From contig CAITIQ010000011.1 of assembly GCA_903892415.1 (NCBI GenBank), positions 1-35,721 of the forward strand: DNA of 35,721 nt, given 5' to 3'. Origin of the DNA: an uncultured delta proteobacterium. GTDB lineage: Bacteria > Myxococcota_A > Polyangia > Polyangiales > Polyangiaceae. Shown here in pieces: positions 6,546-15,268 of this stretch (its first letter is position 1; every line of letters begins with the position of its first letter). The notes beneath the pieces were generated by a model that searched no databases, was not told the DNA's origin, and saw only the letters and a list, made by a program, of their open reading frames with translations. The position numbers and the translations under genes are program-made.

Positions 6546-8090
6546 GTGACAGCTGATTCAGAGCTCTCGGAACCACGCCAACGTGAGACTGCGGACGAGA
6601 GCCCGCTCTCCCCTTCCGTTCAATGTACGATTCCTGAGGATTTTGTTCGGGCTTTAGGAAAAGCGACAACGCTTGCGTCTCCCGGGCTCAGTTCGGCCTT
6701 GTCGCTCTTCCTCTCGGTGAAGGCGCCGCAGAGTGAACCTGGTGAGAACGAGCGCTCACCCGAAGAGAGCGTGACGCGCAACAAGGATCCTCGGGCTGAG
6801 GCAGCGTCGGGAGAAGAACCGAGGGCGACCGAGCCTCGTCGCGAAGGTCCCCATCCTCGGCTTGCGGAGATCGCGAAGATGACGCAACCAGGCCGCTACG
6901 ACGAGATCGACTTTCTCGGCGCGGGCGGCATGGGAGTGGTAACTCGAGTCTTCGATCGCGTGCTTGGTCGCGAAGCTGCGATGAAGGTGCTCGAGTCCCA
7001 GCGCTCAGGCACGGTCGGCACGCTGCGTTTTCTCGAAGAAGCCCAGATTACTGGCCAGCTCGACCATCCGGGAGTGGTGCCAGTTCATGATTTCGGCGTC
7101 GAAGCCGATGGCTCGAAGTCCTACTTCACGATGAAGCTCGTGCGTGGCGAGTCGCTGGCCTTCTTGATCGCTACGCACCACAAGTTTGGTCTCTACGGCA
7201 GACCCCTCGAGAGGTTACTTGGCGCGTTCACGAGGGTCTGTGAGGCAATTGCGTTTGCCCATAGCCGCAGAGTCATCCACCGCGACCTCAAGCCGGACAA
7301 CATTCTCATTGGTAGTCACGGGCAGGTTTACGTTATGGATTGGGGCTTAGCGCTCGTTCTCAATGGCGGCCGGCCCTCCGAGACGGTCGAGCCGCCCAAG
7401 CATGAGATCGCTGGCACGCCGTCGTTCATGGCGCCCGAGCAAGCCCATGGGCATGTGTCGGCCCTCAGCCCTCGCACGGACATCTTCGGGCTGGGTGCCA
7501 TGCTGTACGCCATCCTGACTGGCAAAGGGCCGCACCACGCCGCGACCAGCATTGCCTCGTTAGAAAAGGCCCGCAAGTGCGTTATCGATGAAACCGCGTT
7601 GGAGGACGCGCCGCCCGAACTGGCGCGCATCACGATGAAGGCTCTCTCTCCAGATCCGGAGGATCGCTACGCGAGCGCGGAGGAACTTGGCCAAGACATC
7701 GAGGCGTTCCTGCGAGGTGGCGGTTGGTTCCGGACGAGAACGTACGCGGCGGGTGAGACCATCATTGCCGAAGGCGAGCCCGGCTCTGTTGCCTATGTAC
7801 TCGCCACTGGTCGCTGCGAGGTGTTCAAGACAGTGGACGGCCAAAAGGTCCCCCTGCGCGTGCTCGAACCAGGTGACGTGTTTGGTGAGACGGCGGTGTT
7901 CACCGCAAAGCCCCGCTCGGCGACGGTCGTTGCACTCGAGCCATGCAGCGTAAAGATCGTCACCCAAGATGCGCTCGACCGCGAGCTCGACCGCAACCCT
8001 TGGATGGGCGCCTTTGTGCGTGCCGTTGCAGAGCGCTTCCGCGAAGCCGACGCCAAACTTGTGAGCATACGGCCGGCCACCTCCGAGTGA
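6546..8090 (+). CDS. Ser/Thr protein kinase fused to a cyclic-nucleotide-binding domain
   Basis: GTG 6546 is preceded by AAGGAG with a 9-base spacer. The 514-residue protein starts with a charged, low-complexity region (1-115). The kinase domain spans about 118-390: Gly-rich loop LGAGGMG (124-130), Lys147 in AAMKVL, catalytic loop HRDLKPDN (245-252), DWG in place of DFG (265-267), and APE (296-298). Residues 395-505 form a cNMP-binding/CRP-like domain with GDVFGETAVF and PRSATVVAL. These retain the Glu (448) and Arg (457) that hold the cyclic phosphate and ribose in this family. There is no membrane helix, so it is a soluble kinase. By analogy with PKA/PKG-type logic the kinase may be gated by cAMP or cGMP, with sensor and catalytic parts in one chain. 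It stands alone between LysR and a convergent transporter gene. Confidence 0.92.
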   Translation: MTADSELSEPRQRETADESPLSPSVQCTIPEDFVRALGKATTLASPGLSSALSLFLSVKAPQSEPGENERSPEESVTRNKDPRAEAASGEEPRATEPRREGPHPRLAEIAKMTQPGRYDEIDFLGAGGMGVVTRVFDRVLGREAAMKVLESQRSGTVGTLRFLEEAQITGQLDHPGVVPVHDFGVEADGSKSYFTMKLVRGESLAFLIATHHKFGLYGRPLERLLGAFTRVCEAIAFAHSRRVIHRDLKPDNILIGSHGQVYVMDWGLALVLNGGRPSETVEPPKHEIAGTPSFMAPEQAHGHVSALSPRTDIFGLGAMLYAILTGKGPHHAATSIASLEKARKCVIDETALEDAPPELARITMKALSPDPEDRYASAEELGQDIEAFLRGGGWFRTRTYAAGETIIAEGEPGSVAYVLATGRCEVFKTVDGQKVPLRVLEPGDVFGETAVFTAKPRSATVVALEPCSVKIVTQDALDRELDRNPWMGAFVRAVAERFREADAKLVSIRPATSE

Positions 8091-8096
8091 ACTGGA

Positions 8097-8123
8097 CAGT
8101 AAGCCGGTGAGCAGCCCTTACTG
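8097..8123. terminator. Inverted repeat between convergent genes
   Basis: CAGTAAG (8097-8103) pairs with CTTACTG (8117-8123) across a 13-base loop. It lies just after the kinase stop and overlaps the stop codon of the opposing transporter. No T-run follows on either strand. A bidirectional terminator is plausible but the stem is modest. Confidence 0.35.
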
Positions 8124-9629
8124 AGCCGCCTTCGTACGGTTTAGCGAGCTCAGCAGCACGTACGAGCCCATCGAGATAAAGAAGCCGACAAACCAGGCAT
8201 AGTTATACAGGTGAGTCCAAAACTCGCCGAAGCTGGCCCACTTGACCACCGTAAGAAAGCCCGGGAGGTTGGGTAGAATTCCCAGCAATAGGGCGATGAC
8301 CGCGGCTGGGTTGAAGCCCCCCTTGTACCAATAGGGTCCCCCCTCACCAGCATAAAGGCCGGGCAGATCGAGCGAACGCTTCCGGATAACGAAGTAGTCC
8401 CCGATCAGCACTCCACCGATGGAGCCGAGCAGCGCGGAATACCCGATTAGCCAGGTAAAGATATAGCCACTTGGGTCGGCGACGAGCTTCCACGGCATAA
8501 TGATGATGCCGATGAAAGCGGTGATGTACCCACCCATCTTGAAGGAGATCGACTTGGGCGCGATGTTCGCAAAATCATTGGCGGGACTTACGACATTGGC
8601 CGCGATGTTGGTCGCCAGGGTGGCCAGCGCCAGCGAACCGAGCCCGATGACTAGCAGGAGCGGGTGGTCAAACTTAGCCACCAGCACAACCGGGTCCCAG
8701 ACAGCCTCGCCGTAGATCACTACCGTGGCCGAGGTGACCGCCACACCAATGAAAGAATAGAGCCCCATCGTTGTAGGCAAGCCGAGGGTTTGCCCGAGCA
8801 CCTGGTCTCTTTGCGACTTTGCGTAGCGAGTAAAGTCGGGAATGTTCAATGATAGGGTTGCCCAGAAGCCTACCGCCCCGGTCAACGCCGGAAAGAAGAA
8901 GTCGAAGAACTGGCCTTCCTTAGCGCCGCCTGCCTCAAACTGTGAGGGCGTCGAGAGCATGGGTCCGAAGCCACCAGCCCTACGCGTCGCCCAAAACAGT
9001 AGCAAGAGCCCCATGGCGATTAAAAGTGGGGCCTTTACATTGAGCAGGAGCCGAATCGAGTCGATACCCTTGTAGATCACGAGCACATTGAGCGCCCAGA
9101 ACAACATGAAGCATCCAAGCTGGCTGAGGCTAATGCCCAAAACCGGCAGTGGTGCTAGCTGGGCGAAGGAAGGAATGAACACCGCCAGAATGGAATAGAT
9201 GGCTGCCCCGCCAATCCACGCCTGAATGCCGAACCAGCCGCAAGCTACCAGTGCCCTCAAAATTGCCGGGATGTTTGCGCCAAGCATTCCGAACGCTGCT
9301 CGGCAGTAGACCGGGAAGGGGATGCCGTAGCGCGTGCCAGCGTGGGCGTTGAGGATCATCGGCACGAGCACCACCGTATTGCCCGCGAAAATCGTCAGGA
9401 CGGCCTGCCACCAGTTCATGCCTCCCTGAATCAGCGAGGAGGCAAGGGTGTATGTAGGAACACAAGCGGACATCGAGATCCAGAGAGCGGCAATGCTGAA
9501 CACCCCCCACTTGCGCTCCGCGAGCTTGGTCGGAGCTAGATCATGGTTGATGTAGTCGGATTGCAGTTCGCTCGTCAGCGATACAATCCCAGCAGCTTCG
9601 CTTACGCCGGAGGAGGTGACGGTCGCCAT
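8118..9629 (-). CDS. NCS1-family nucleobase/hydantoin/allantoin-type transporter
   Basis: The start is placed at ATG 9629 because AGGA lies about 10 bases upstream; a TTG at 9650 would add seven residues. The protein is about 503 residues with twelve hydrophobic helices and the LeuT-type fold expected of NCS1 sodium or proton symporters. Family landmarks include NHDLAPTKLAERKW before helix one, CGWFGIQAWIGG in helix three, LLLLFWATRRAGG, LNIPDFTRYAKS, NVVSPANDFANI in helix eight and IGDYFVIRKR. In helix three, W and Q are four apart as in the Mhp1 W117/Q121 substrate pair. NCS1 members import purines, pyrimidines, allantoin or hydantoins. No catabolic gene is nearby to choose among them. Confidence 0.92.
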   Translation of the reverse strand: MATVTSSGVSEAAGIVSLTSELQSDYINHDLAPTKLAERKWGVFSIAALWISMSACVPTYTLASSLIQGGMNWWQAVLTIFAGNTVVLVPMILNAHAGTRYGIPFPVYCRAAFGMLGANIPAILRALVACGWFGIQAWIGGAAIYSILAVFIPSFAQLAPLPVLGISLSQLGCFMLFWALNVLVIYKGIDSIRLLLNVKAPLLIAMGLLLLFWATRRAGGFGPMLSTPSQFEAGGAKEGQFFDFFFPALTGAVGFWATLSLNIPDFTRYAKSQRDQVLGQTLGLPTTMGLYSFIGVAVTSATVVIYGEAVWDPVVLVAKFDHPLLLVIGLGSLALATLATNIAANVVSPANDFANIAPKSISFKMGGYITAFIGIIIMPWKLVADPSGYIFTWLIGYSALLGSIGGVLIGDYFVIRKRSLDLPGLYAGEGGPYWYKGGFNPAAVIALLLGILPNLPGFLTVVKWASFGEFWTHLYNYAWFVGFFISMGSYVLLSSLNRTKAAQ

Positions 9630-9686
9630 CGCGGGCCATCCTAGCGGCAACCAGGAACCGTGGACGAATCCCTAGCAGACGGTTGC

Positions 9687-10514
9687 CTATTCAGCGGACT
9701 TATCGAAGCCGGAAAAGACACGCAGTCGCGCAGCGTCCGGCGTCGGTGAGCCGTCGACGTCGCGGAGGGTGAAGGTGTGAAGCGGGGCCAGCGCTGGCCG
9801 CTGCAACGGCTCAGCGCCCGCCTCCGGAACCGCGTCACGCCAGCGAATCGTCCAGACCGAGAACAGCGCCGGCCGGCCAAAGCGCGGGATGACGTCACAC
9901 TGCGAAACGAGCTGGAGCGGAGACGTTGCCAAGTGCGCCACCACCCGCGACTCAGCGCGACTATCCCCGCAAAGTACGAAGGTTCCACTGGGCGCAAGAA
10001 CTTGGAGAGCGGAGTCGATATACGCCTCAACACCGCCGCGCTCCTCAATGCGCGCCAAGGTCCGCTGCCGATCCCGTGCGTCTGAGGCTTTCCCCGGCGG
10101 GAAGTAAGGAGGAGTCCCTGTAACTAACTCAAAGACGCCGAAGCCCTCCGTTGCTTGTGCCAACACGGCGGGCTCACGCAGATCCCCGAAGATGGTGCGC
10201 ACGCGGCCTTTGAGGCCGTTACGGGCCACGTTCTCCAGCAGCAAGGTGAAGCTCGCAAGCTGCGCCTCAATCCCCACGGAGCGAACGCTCTGGCTCTTCC
10301 AAGCCAGCAGCAAGAGCACCGAGCCCAGCCCCGTCCCTAAATCGATATGAGTGGCTGGCGAGGGCATCGCTTGATGGGCCATGAAGGCGGTCACGACGTC
10401 GTCAGACGAAAAGCGATGCCCATGCTTACGCTGCCAGACTCGGTAGTCGACAGTCAGTCTGTCATCCGTCAAAGGGCCGAGTGTGGGGTGCTCCCAACGA
10501 GTGTGGCGTGCCAT
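9687..10514 (-). CDS. TrmN6-like class I SAM-dependent methyltransferase
   Basis: ATG 10514 follows the upstream stop by 5 bases with a GAGG immediately before it; longer frames reach into the TPR gene. The 275-residue protein has motif I IDLGTGLGSV, an acidic end of strand two (VGIEAQ), and the substrate motif TGTPPYFPPG. It resembles the COG4123 group (tRNA1Val adenine-N6 methyltransferase, YfiC). That group normally reads N-P-P-Y, whereas here the Asn that contacts the target amino group is Thr. The target may thus differ, or the replacement may be tolerated within this clade. It is the last gene of a four-gene operon with an AAA+ ATPase and two TPR/membrane proteins. Confidence 0.78.
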   Translation of the reverse strand: MARHTRWEHPTLGPLTDDRLTVDYRVWQRKHGHRFSSDDVVTAFMAHQAMPSPATHIDLGTGLGSVLLLLAWKSQSVRSVGIEAQLASFTLLLENVARNGLKGRVRTIFGDLREPAVLAQATEGFGVFELVTGTPPYFPPGKASDARDRQRTLARIEERGGVEAYIDSALQVLAPSGTFVLCGDSRAESRVVAHLATSPLQLVSQCDVIPRFGRPALFSVWTIRWRDAVPEAGAEPLQRPALAPLHTFTLRDVDGSPTPDAARLRVFSGFDKSAE

Positions 10515-10519
10515 GAGCC

Positions 10520-11446
10520 TCAGAAGCGCGGGTCCAAGTGGACAGGAGCCAATTCCTTCTCGAGCGCGGCCTGAAAACGCGCAGGCCCCACCCAGGAATA
10601 GATACATAGGGCAAGCCAGCAATAACCTACTAGCTCCGACGCTCGGTGCAATCCATAGTCATCGAGCAACATTCGAGTGGCATTGGTCGTTAGGAACATA
10701 CCGATCAGCAGCACGATGGCGCGCGAGGTCTTGCCCCGCCAAAGAAAGGTATTGAGTCGCCACCACAAGCCGAGCGCCAGGCTCGACCGAGCCTTCACGG
10801 CCACGAGCAACGCCAAGGCATCTCGATCATTCGGCTCCTCACGAAGTGCGGCGAGAGCATGTTCGCGCGCCTCGGCGACGGCACCGCTGCGCAATAGCAG
10901 CAGCCCCTCGAGCACCAGCGCATCGACGTTGTCCGGCTCGAGCGTCAGCGCCGAAAGCGCGTATTGTCCCGCGCTCGCATAGTCACCGCGAGCATAGGCG
11001 ATGCTACCAAGCAGAGAGAGTACGGCCGCATCCTCGGGTTCGAGCTCGCGAGCTCGAGCTGCCCAGGCGTGCGCCGCTTCGTATTCGGACATCGCGAAGC
11101 GGACGCTCGCCGCAGTCGTCAGAACGAAGCCGCTATCGTGTTCGAGCTCGACGGCCGTCTCACTATGCCTTCGCGCAGCGTCAAAACGACGCGCACCAAC
11201 GAGCACGCGAGCCATGGCCAGATGCGCAAAGGCCGACTCTGGATCCAGCATCAGGGCCCGCCCCGCCTCGACCTCGGCGGCAGCGAGGCGACGCAACGCA
11301 TGCAAGGTCAACGCGAGCAGAGCGTGCCCCTCCGAGTTGTCCGGGTCCTCCGTCAACGCCTGCCGAAATGACTCGACAGCCAAGGCATGCGAACCGCGGG
11401 CAAAGTGCTCACGCCCTCGCTGCAACAGGCGTTCAACGTCCTCCAC
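10520..11446 (-). CDS. TPR-repeat protein with C-terminal membrane helices
   Basis: The GTG start at 11446 is directly adjacent to the preceding stop codon. In the 308 residues, about six tetratricopeptide units span 1-215 (for example LAVESFRQALTEDPDNSEGH and YEAAHAWAARARELEPEDA, by pattern Ala/Gly at 8, Ala at 20 and Pro at 32). Two hydrophobic segments follow at about 240-255 and 272-292 (IVLLIGMFLTTNA; YCWLALCIYSWVG). The TPR part probably faces the cytoplasm as a protein-interaction platform. No enzymatic domain is visible. The partner is likely encoded in the same operon. Confidence 0.8.
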   Translation of the reverse strand: MEDVERLLQRGREHFARGSHALAVESFRQALTEDPDNSEGHALLALTLHALRRLAAAEVEAGRALMLDPESAFAHLAMARVLVGARRFDAARRHSETAVELEHDSGFVLTTAASVRFAMSEYEAAHAWAARARELEPEDAAVLSLLGSIAYARGDYASAGQYALSALTLEPDNVDALVLEGLLLLRSGAVAEAREHALAALREEPNDRDALALLVAVKARSSLALGLWWRLNTFLWRGKTSRAIVLLIGMFLTTNATRMLLDDYGLHRASELVGYCWLALCIYSWVGPARFQAALEKELAPVHLDPRF

Positions 11447-11941
11447 TCAAAACCTCGCCAACACCGAAAGCGGGCCTGACGGCAACGCGTTGGCGATGAA
11501 GAGCCGCGCCGCCATCAACAGGAACGCAACTAGCCATCCCCGATTCGAGGCTACGCCGCCAAAGTACAGGTAAAGCTCGAAGCTACGTTGCTGGGACTGG
11601 TAAACAACGTAGGCCCCAGCCAGGCGGAGCGCATGCACCAAAAGGCCAAGATAATTGAACGCTCGAGCCGAAATGACTCCCGTGGCATTCAGCGCTAGCA
11701 GCAACGCTAGCGCAACGCCCGTAGCGAGCAGCGTAGCAAGCGCTATCACGGACTCGCGCTTGCGATGAGCCGAGCCCATCGCAAAGCCATTGAACACCAT
11801 CCAAGGAAGACCGACCAGCGAGCCGCCCAACATGACTCCGAGCAAGGTGGCTGTCGGCGTAACGACGAACCGCTGATAGAGCGTTGGAGCAGGCTCATCC
11901 GGGATGGCGTAGGGCGCTCGTCGCGCGGAGAAGCTTTCCAC
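11447..11941 (-). CDS. Four-helix integral membrane protein of unknown function
   Basis: The 164-residue protein has four hydrophobic stretches at about 32-56, 66-88, 95-117 and 131-153, and a polar N-terminus with YAIPDEPAPTLYQRF. No signal peptide or catalytic motif is seen and I do not recognise the family. It lies 5 bp after the AAA+ ATPase gene and abuts the TPR gene (stop and start codons adjacent). The three are therefore very probably co-translated and may form one membrane-associated assembly. Confidence 0.72.
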   Translation of the reverse strand: MESFSARRAPYAIPDEPAPTLYQRFVVTPTATLLGVMLGGSLVGLPWMVFNGFAMGSAHRKRESVIALATLLATGVALALLLALNATGVISARAFNYLGLLVHALRLAGAYVVYQSQQRSFELYLYFGGVASNRGWLVAFLLMAARLFIANALPSGPLSVLARF

Positions 11942-11946
11942 TTCCC

Positions 11947-13293
11947 TTAGGCCTTTCCGTGCTTCTTCAAGAAAGCCAAGACTTCATCGTATTGGCCACC
12001 TTCATTGGCGTAACGGGCAAAGTTCCTCGCGGAAGATAGCCACTCAGACGTCGTAGGCCGAACTGACGCCAAGGCCTTCTGCACGTGCTCCTGACGAATT
12101 GGCATCTCTTGTCCAAGCCGAATCGACTCCTCGATCGCAAAGTCTGCGGCGGTCTCGACTACGTTCTCAAGATCGGCCCCAGAGAACCCGCTGGTCGCGT
12201 TGGCGAGCCCCTCGCGGTCAACCTCGGCTACAGGCCTGTCGCGCAGGAGGATATCGATAATCGAGGCGCGTGCTTCACGGTCGGGCGGAGGGACAAACAG
12301 CACGCGGTCAAAGCGGCCAGGCCGACGAAACGCCGCATCAATCTCCCAGGGCACATTGGTCGCTCCCAGGATGAGCACGCCCTTGTTGTTCTGCGCAAAG
12401 CCGTCCATCTCGGATAGGAACTGACTTACGATCTTCGCCGCGACACCGTCGCGCGAGGCTTTACGCTTTCCCGCGAGCGCCTCGAGCTCATCGAAGAAAA
12501 GGACAGCGGGGGGCTTCCGTCGGGCTTCCTCGAATATGGCATGCAGCTTCCGTTCGGACTCCCCAATATACATATCAAGGATGTCGCTGATCGCCACAGC
12601 CATGAAGGTGGCCGTGCACTCGCCTGCCGTGGCGCGTGCGAGCAACGTCTTGCCGCAACCGGGTGGTCCGTACAGAAGAACTCCGCCGCCCGCGCGCTTG
12701 CGGAAACGCTCGAACAACGAGGGCTTTTGAAAGGGTAGGACGATGCGCCGATGGATCTCCGACTTTACTTCACTGAGGCCGCCTACGTCTTTGAAGGCAA
12801 GCCGCGGAGCCTCAGCTTGGACCAACTTTGAAACCGCGCTTTTGTCGGTATCATCATTAGCCACCACGCGCAGCCGCGGGGCGCCCGGCCGCGCCTTGAC
12901 CGCCTCAGGCTCCCGCGAGCGCAGCAGCGCCGCTAGCTTCTCATCCTCCAACGTGGGGTTCTTTTGCACCGCCAAGCGGTAGCTCTCAGCTGCGTCGGTG
13001 CGGCGGTCGAGCGCGAGCAGCACACGCGAGCGTTCAATCAGGGTCTCCGCCTCAGCGCCGCTTAGATAGCCAAGCGCGGCTTGCCACTTTTCTACGGCTG
13101 AAAGGGCTCTAGCGAAATCTCGCTGCCCTGCCTCATCCAAAGCCAGGTCGGGTGCAGCATCAGCAGCTACTCGACCAGCTCGTTCACCCAATCCCAAGCT
13201 CAACCAGCCGCGCACCACAACCAGGCGAAGAGCTGAGTTTCCGGGGCTCGCTTGGAGCGCCATCTCGAGCGACTCCAATGAGGTTGCATCCAT
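11947..13293 (-). CDS. AAA+ ATPase (FtsH/Vps4-type module) with N-terminal TPR-like region
   Basis: The 448-residue protein has TPR-like helices at 1-125 (LLALDRRTDAAESYRLAVQ), a linker, and one AAA domain. It shows Walker A GPPGCGKT (209-216), Walker B LFFDELEA (265-272), sensor-1 N313 in GATN, and arginine fingers in RRPGRFDR (323-330). The small alpha domain contains SGFSGADLENVVETAADFA. It is a single-ring ATPase without the FtsH metalloprotease. AAA proteins of this type unfold or remodel protein partners as hexamers. It heads the operon with a membrane protein, a TPR membrane protein and a methyltransferase. This resembles MoxR-like chaperone plus TPR sets in logic but not in ATPase type. 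The substrate is unknown. Confidence 0.9.
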   Translation of the reverse strand: MDATSLESLEMALQASPGNSALRLVVVRGWLSLGLGERAGRVAADAAPDLALDEAGQRDFARALSAVEKWQAALGYLSGAEAETLIERSRVLLALDRRTDAAESYRLAVQKNPTLEDEKLAALLRSREPEAVKARPGAPRLRVVANDDTDKSAVSKLVQAEAPRLAFKDVGGLSEVKSEIHRRIVLPFQKPSLFERFRKRAGGGVLLYGPPGCGKTLLARATAGECTATFMAVAISDILDMYIGESERKLHAIFEEARRKPPAVLFFDELEALAGKRKASRDGVAAKIVSQFLSEMDGFAQNNKGVLILGATNVPWEIDAAFRRPGRFDRVLFVPPPDREARASIIDILLRDRPVAEVDREGLANATSGFSGADLENVVETAADFAIEESIRLGQEMPIRQEHVQKALASVRPTTSEWLSSARNFARYANEGGQYDEVLAFLKKHGKA

Positions 13294-13402
13294 GCGAAGA
13301 AGTTAGTCCATCCGCCGTCAAGTTGCTGCTTGGATCACCACGCTCGCTCCCGAGTACGCGAGGAAGATGCCGAAGCGCGCAGTTCTGGGTAGGCTCACGC
13401 GC

Positions 13403-13789
13403 ATGCGCACATTCGCACTTTCTTTCATCGTTTTGTTTACGGGTCTGCTCATCGGTTGTGGCGACAGCGGCGGGTCCGGCGGCACGGCCGGCTCCGGTGG
13501 CTCGGGTGGCGCCGGTGGCTCTGGCGGGTCGGGTGGCGGTGGCGCCGGAACCGTCTCCTCCGAAGACATTGCAGCCTACTGTGCTGCCATTGACGTTTGC
13601 TGGGACGACGCTGACCCCTGCGCAACGACCTTCGAGCAGGCGCCCACCTTGGCGGATTGCACGGCGGACCTTACTGTCCTGTTCGACTGCATCGAGACCG
13701 CTGGGACGTTGACGTTGGAACAGTGTGATACCGACACGCCCTGCCTGACCGACGCAATGACCGCGTACGAGTGCCTAGGCTTCAAGTAG
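13403..13789 (+). CDS. Small lipoprotein with Gly/Ser linker and Cys-rich domain
   Basis: ATG 13403 places a normal lipoprotein signal directly at the N-terminus (MRTFALSFIVLFTG, lipobox LIGC); an upstream ATG at 13367 adds 12 residues. After the acylated Cys comes a Gly/Ser linker of about 35 residues (GGSGG units). A small domain of about 70 residues with eight Cys follows, probably disulfide-bonded outside the cytoplasm. This linker-plus-Cys-rich form is frequent among myxobacterial secreted lipoproteins. The gene is divergent from the AAA operon across about 109 bp in which I see no clear promoter. No function can be assigned. Confidence 0.75.
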   Translation: MRTFALSFIVLFTGLLIGCGDSGGSGGTAGSGGSGGAGGSGGSGGGGAGTVSSEDIAAYCAAIDVCWDDADPCATTFEQAPTLADCTADLTVLFDCIETAGTLTLEQCDTDTPCLTDAMTAYECLGFK

Positions 13790-13821
13790 TCGTCAATAGA
13801 CGGCTACGCAGGCCGGGACGA

Positions 13822-13854
13822 GTGCGGCGTAGTGCCAGAAGCACCACGCCGCAC
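13822..13854. terminator. Strong two-part hairpin between convergent genes
   Basis: GTGCGGCGT (13822-13830) pairs with ACGCCGCAC (13846-13854). Inside, after one A/C mismatch, GTGC (13832-13835) pairs with GCAC (13841-13844) around a 5-base loop. The stem lies between the stop codons of the lipoprotein and the PEGA gene. No T-tract follows. It probably stops or protects transcripts from both sides. Confidence 0.6.
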
Positions 13855-13879
13855 GTCGATCCTCGGGCAATCGAGGTGA

Positions 13880-15268
13880 CTAGAAGCTCGCCGTTAGCCG
13901 AGCTCCGCCGAACCCAGCACTGACCTCGAGCGAGGCAGGTGCGGCCTGTGCGGGGGCTGCGTCGGGTGGCGCCGGGCGCTCTGGGGACGGGCCGTCCAAG
14001 GTGTAGAGCAAGAGACCGCCACCCAAGCTCAATACCGAAGCGCCGAAGAGCACGCTCGACGCCACGGTCAACGTATCGCGGGTAGCGAGAGAAGCATTGT
14101 AGTCCGAGAGCGGCTCACAGCTCCCCGTTCGACACACGACCTGGCCTGCGTCCATATCCGCTCGAATGGATGACGCCTCCAAGTGATTGACGATCGCGAT
14201 GGCCCCCGTTGCGGCGCCACCGGCAAAAAGCGCTCCGCCGCCGATCAGGAGTCCAACGGCGAGCTTGCGTTGGCCGGTCCACTCGAGCCCAGCCGAGATG
14301 CTCGCCGATTCACCTCGCCCGAGCTCCAGCGTCTCGAGGTAACTCTCGTGGCCGGAGAGCGCCACGCGAATTCTCCGCGGCCCTGCCTCCAGCTGCAACG
14401 GAGCTGCAAGTGGCAATGAGCCCAAGGAGCGGCCATCAACCGTAACCTCGGCACCCGAAGGGCCGTCCACTGCGACCATGGCTTTGAGCGGCTCAAGCGG
14501 AAAATCCAGCGCCGTCACGGCTCCCCGTGCCACCTCAATCTCGCGCTTCTCCTCGACGTAGCCGGGCGAGCTGATGACGATACTGTGCCTGCCTGGCGTT
14601 AGCACGACAGCGAGCGGAAGGGGCTTACGCTCAGTGCCGCCATCGAGGAGGACCTCCGCTCCTTGCGACGGGGAGGAGATCACGAGCCGCGTCTCAGGCT
14701 CTTCGGGCTCGAGCGGCTGAAGCTTGCCTTCAATCTCGAGGGTGAGCGCCAGTGGTTGTAGTTCATTGAGCGCTAGCGCCGCGTCAGCACGACGCCCGCC
14801 TGTCTCAACCTTAGCGAGATAATCCTTGAAGGACTTGATAGCGACCGCGACATGGCCAGCACGGTTGTCGATTGCATATTGGCGTCGATGCGCCTGCCCG
14901 ATGGAGAACAGCAATGCAGGACGTGGGTCAATCACGTAGGCCTGCTCGAAGGCCTGAATAGCCGCCTTGAAGTCGCCAATCTTGTAGGAACTCTGGCCCG
15001 CCTCGAACAAGTCGCGCGCATCCCCTGGGGGCTTCGCTTGCGGCGCAGCCACGGGTGCAGGCTCCACCGGCGGAGGAACAGAAGGCGCCGCTGTTGGTGG
15101 TGCTGCAGGGATTGGCGCTGCAGGGGCCGGCGCAGCCTTCGTTGGGCCTGCCGTGGGGGAAGCTTTGGCCGGAGGAGCGGCCGGACGGCCCTGAGCCTGC
15201 GCCGAAGCCATCGGCAAAGCGGCAACCAGGAGAGTAGCGAGCAAGTATGAACTTCGGCGCATATTCAT
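13880..15268 (-). CDS. Secreted TPR/PEGA-domain protein with C-terminal membrane helices
   Basis: ATG 15268 overlaps the upstream stop by 4 nt (ATGA) and places a signal peptide at the start (RRSSYLLATLLVAALPMASAQA). About 462 residues follow this order: an Ala/Pro-rich linker (about 25-80), TPR-like helices (DARDLFEAGQSSYKIGDFKAAIQAFEQAY by position, about 82-180), and two PEGA repeats at about 195-340. The PEGA motifs are GAEVLLDGG...PLAVVLTPGRHSIVIS and GAEVTVDGRSLGSLPLA. Two hydrophobic segments lie near 335-410. PEGA domains are small beta folds found in bacterial surface and envelope proteins. This organisation, next to a Ser/Thr kinase, is very common in myxobacteria. It is the third gene of the kinase/FG-GAP/PEGA operon. 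Confidence 0.88.
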   Translation of the reverse strand: MNMRRSSYLLATLLVAALPMASAQAQGRPAAPPAKASPTAGPTKAAPAPAAPIPAAPPTAAPSVPPPVEPAPVAAPQAKPPGDARDLFEAGQSSYKIGDFKAAIQAFEQAYVIDPRPALLFSIGQAHRRQYAIDNRAGHVAVAIKSFKDYLAKVETGGRRADAALALNELQPLALTLEIEGKLQPLEPEEPETRLVISSPSQGAEVLLDGGTERKPLPLAVVLTPGRHSIVISSPGYVEEKREIEVARGAVTALDFPLEPLKAMVAVDGPSGAEVTVDGRSLGSLPLAAPLQLEAGPRRIRVALSGHESYLETLELGRGESASISAGLEWTGQRKLAVGLLIGGGALFAGGAATGAIAIVNHLEASSIRADMDAGQVVCRTGSCEPLSDYNASLATRDTLTVASSVLFGASVLSLGGGLLLYTLDGPSPERPAPPDAAPAQAAPASLEVSAGFGGARLTASF

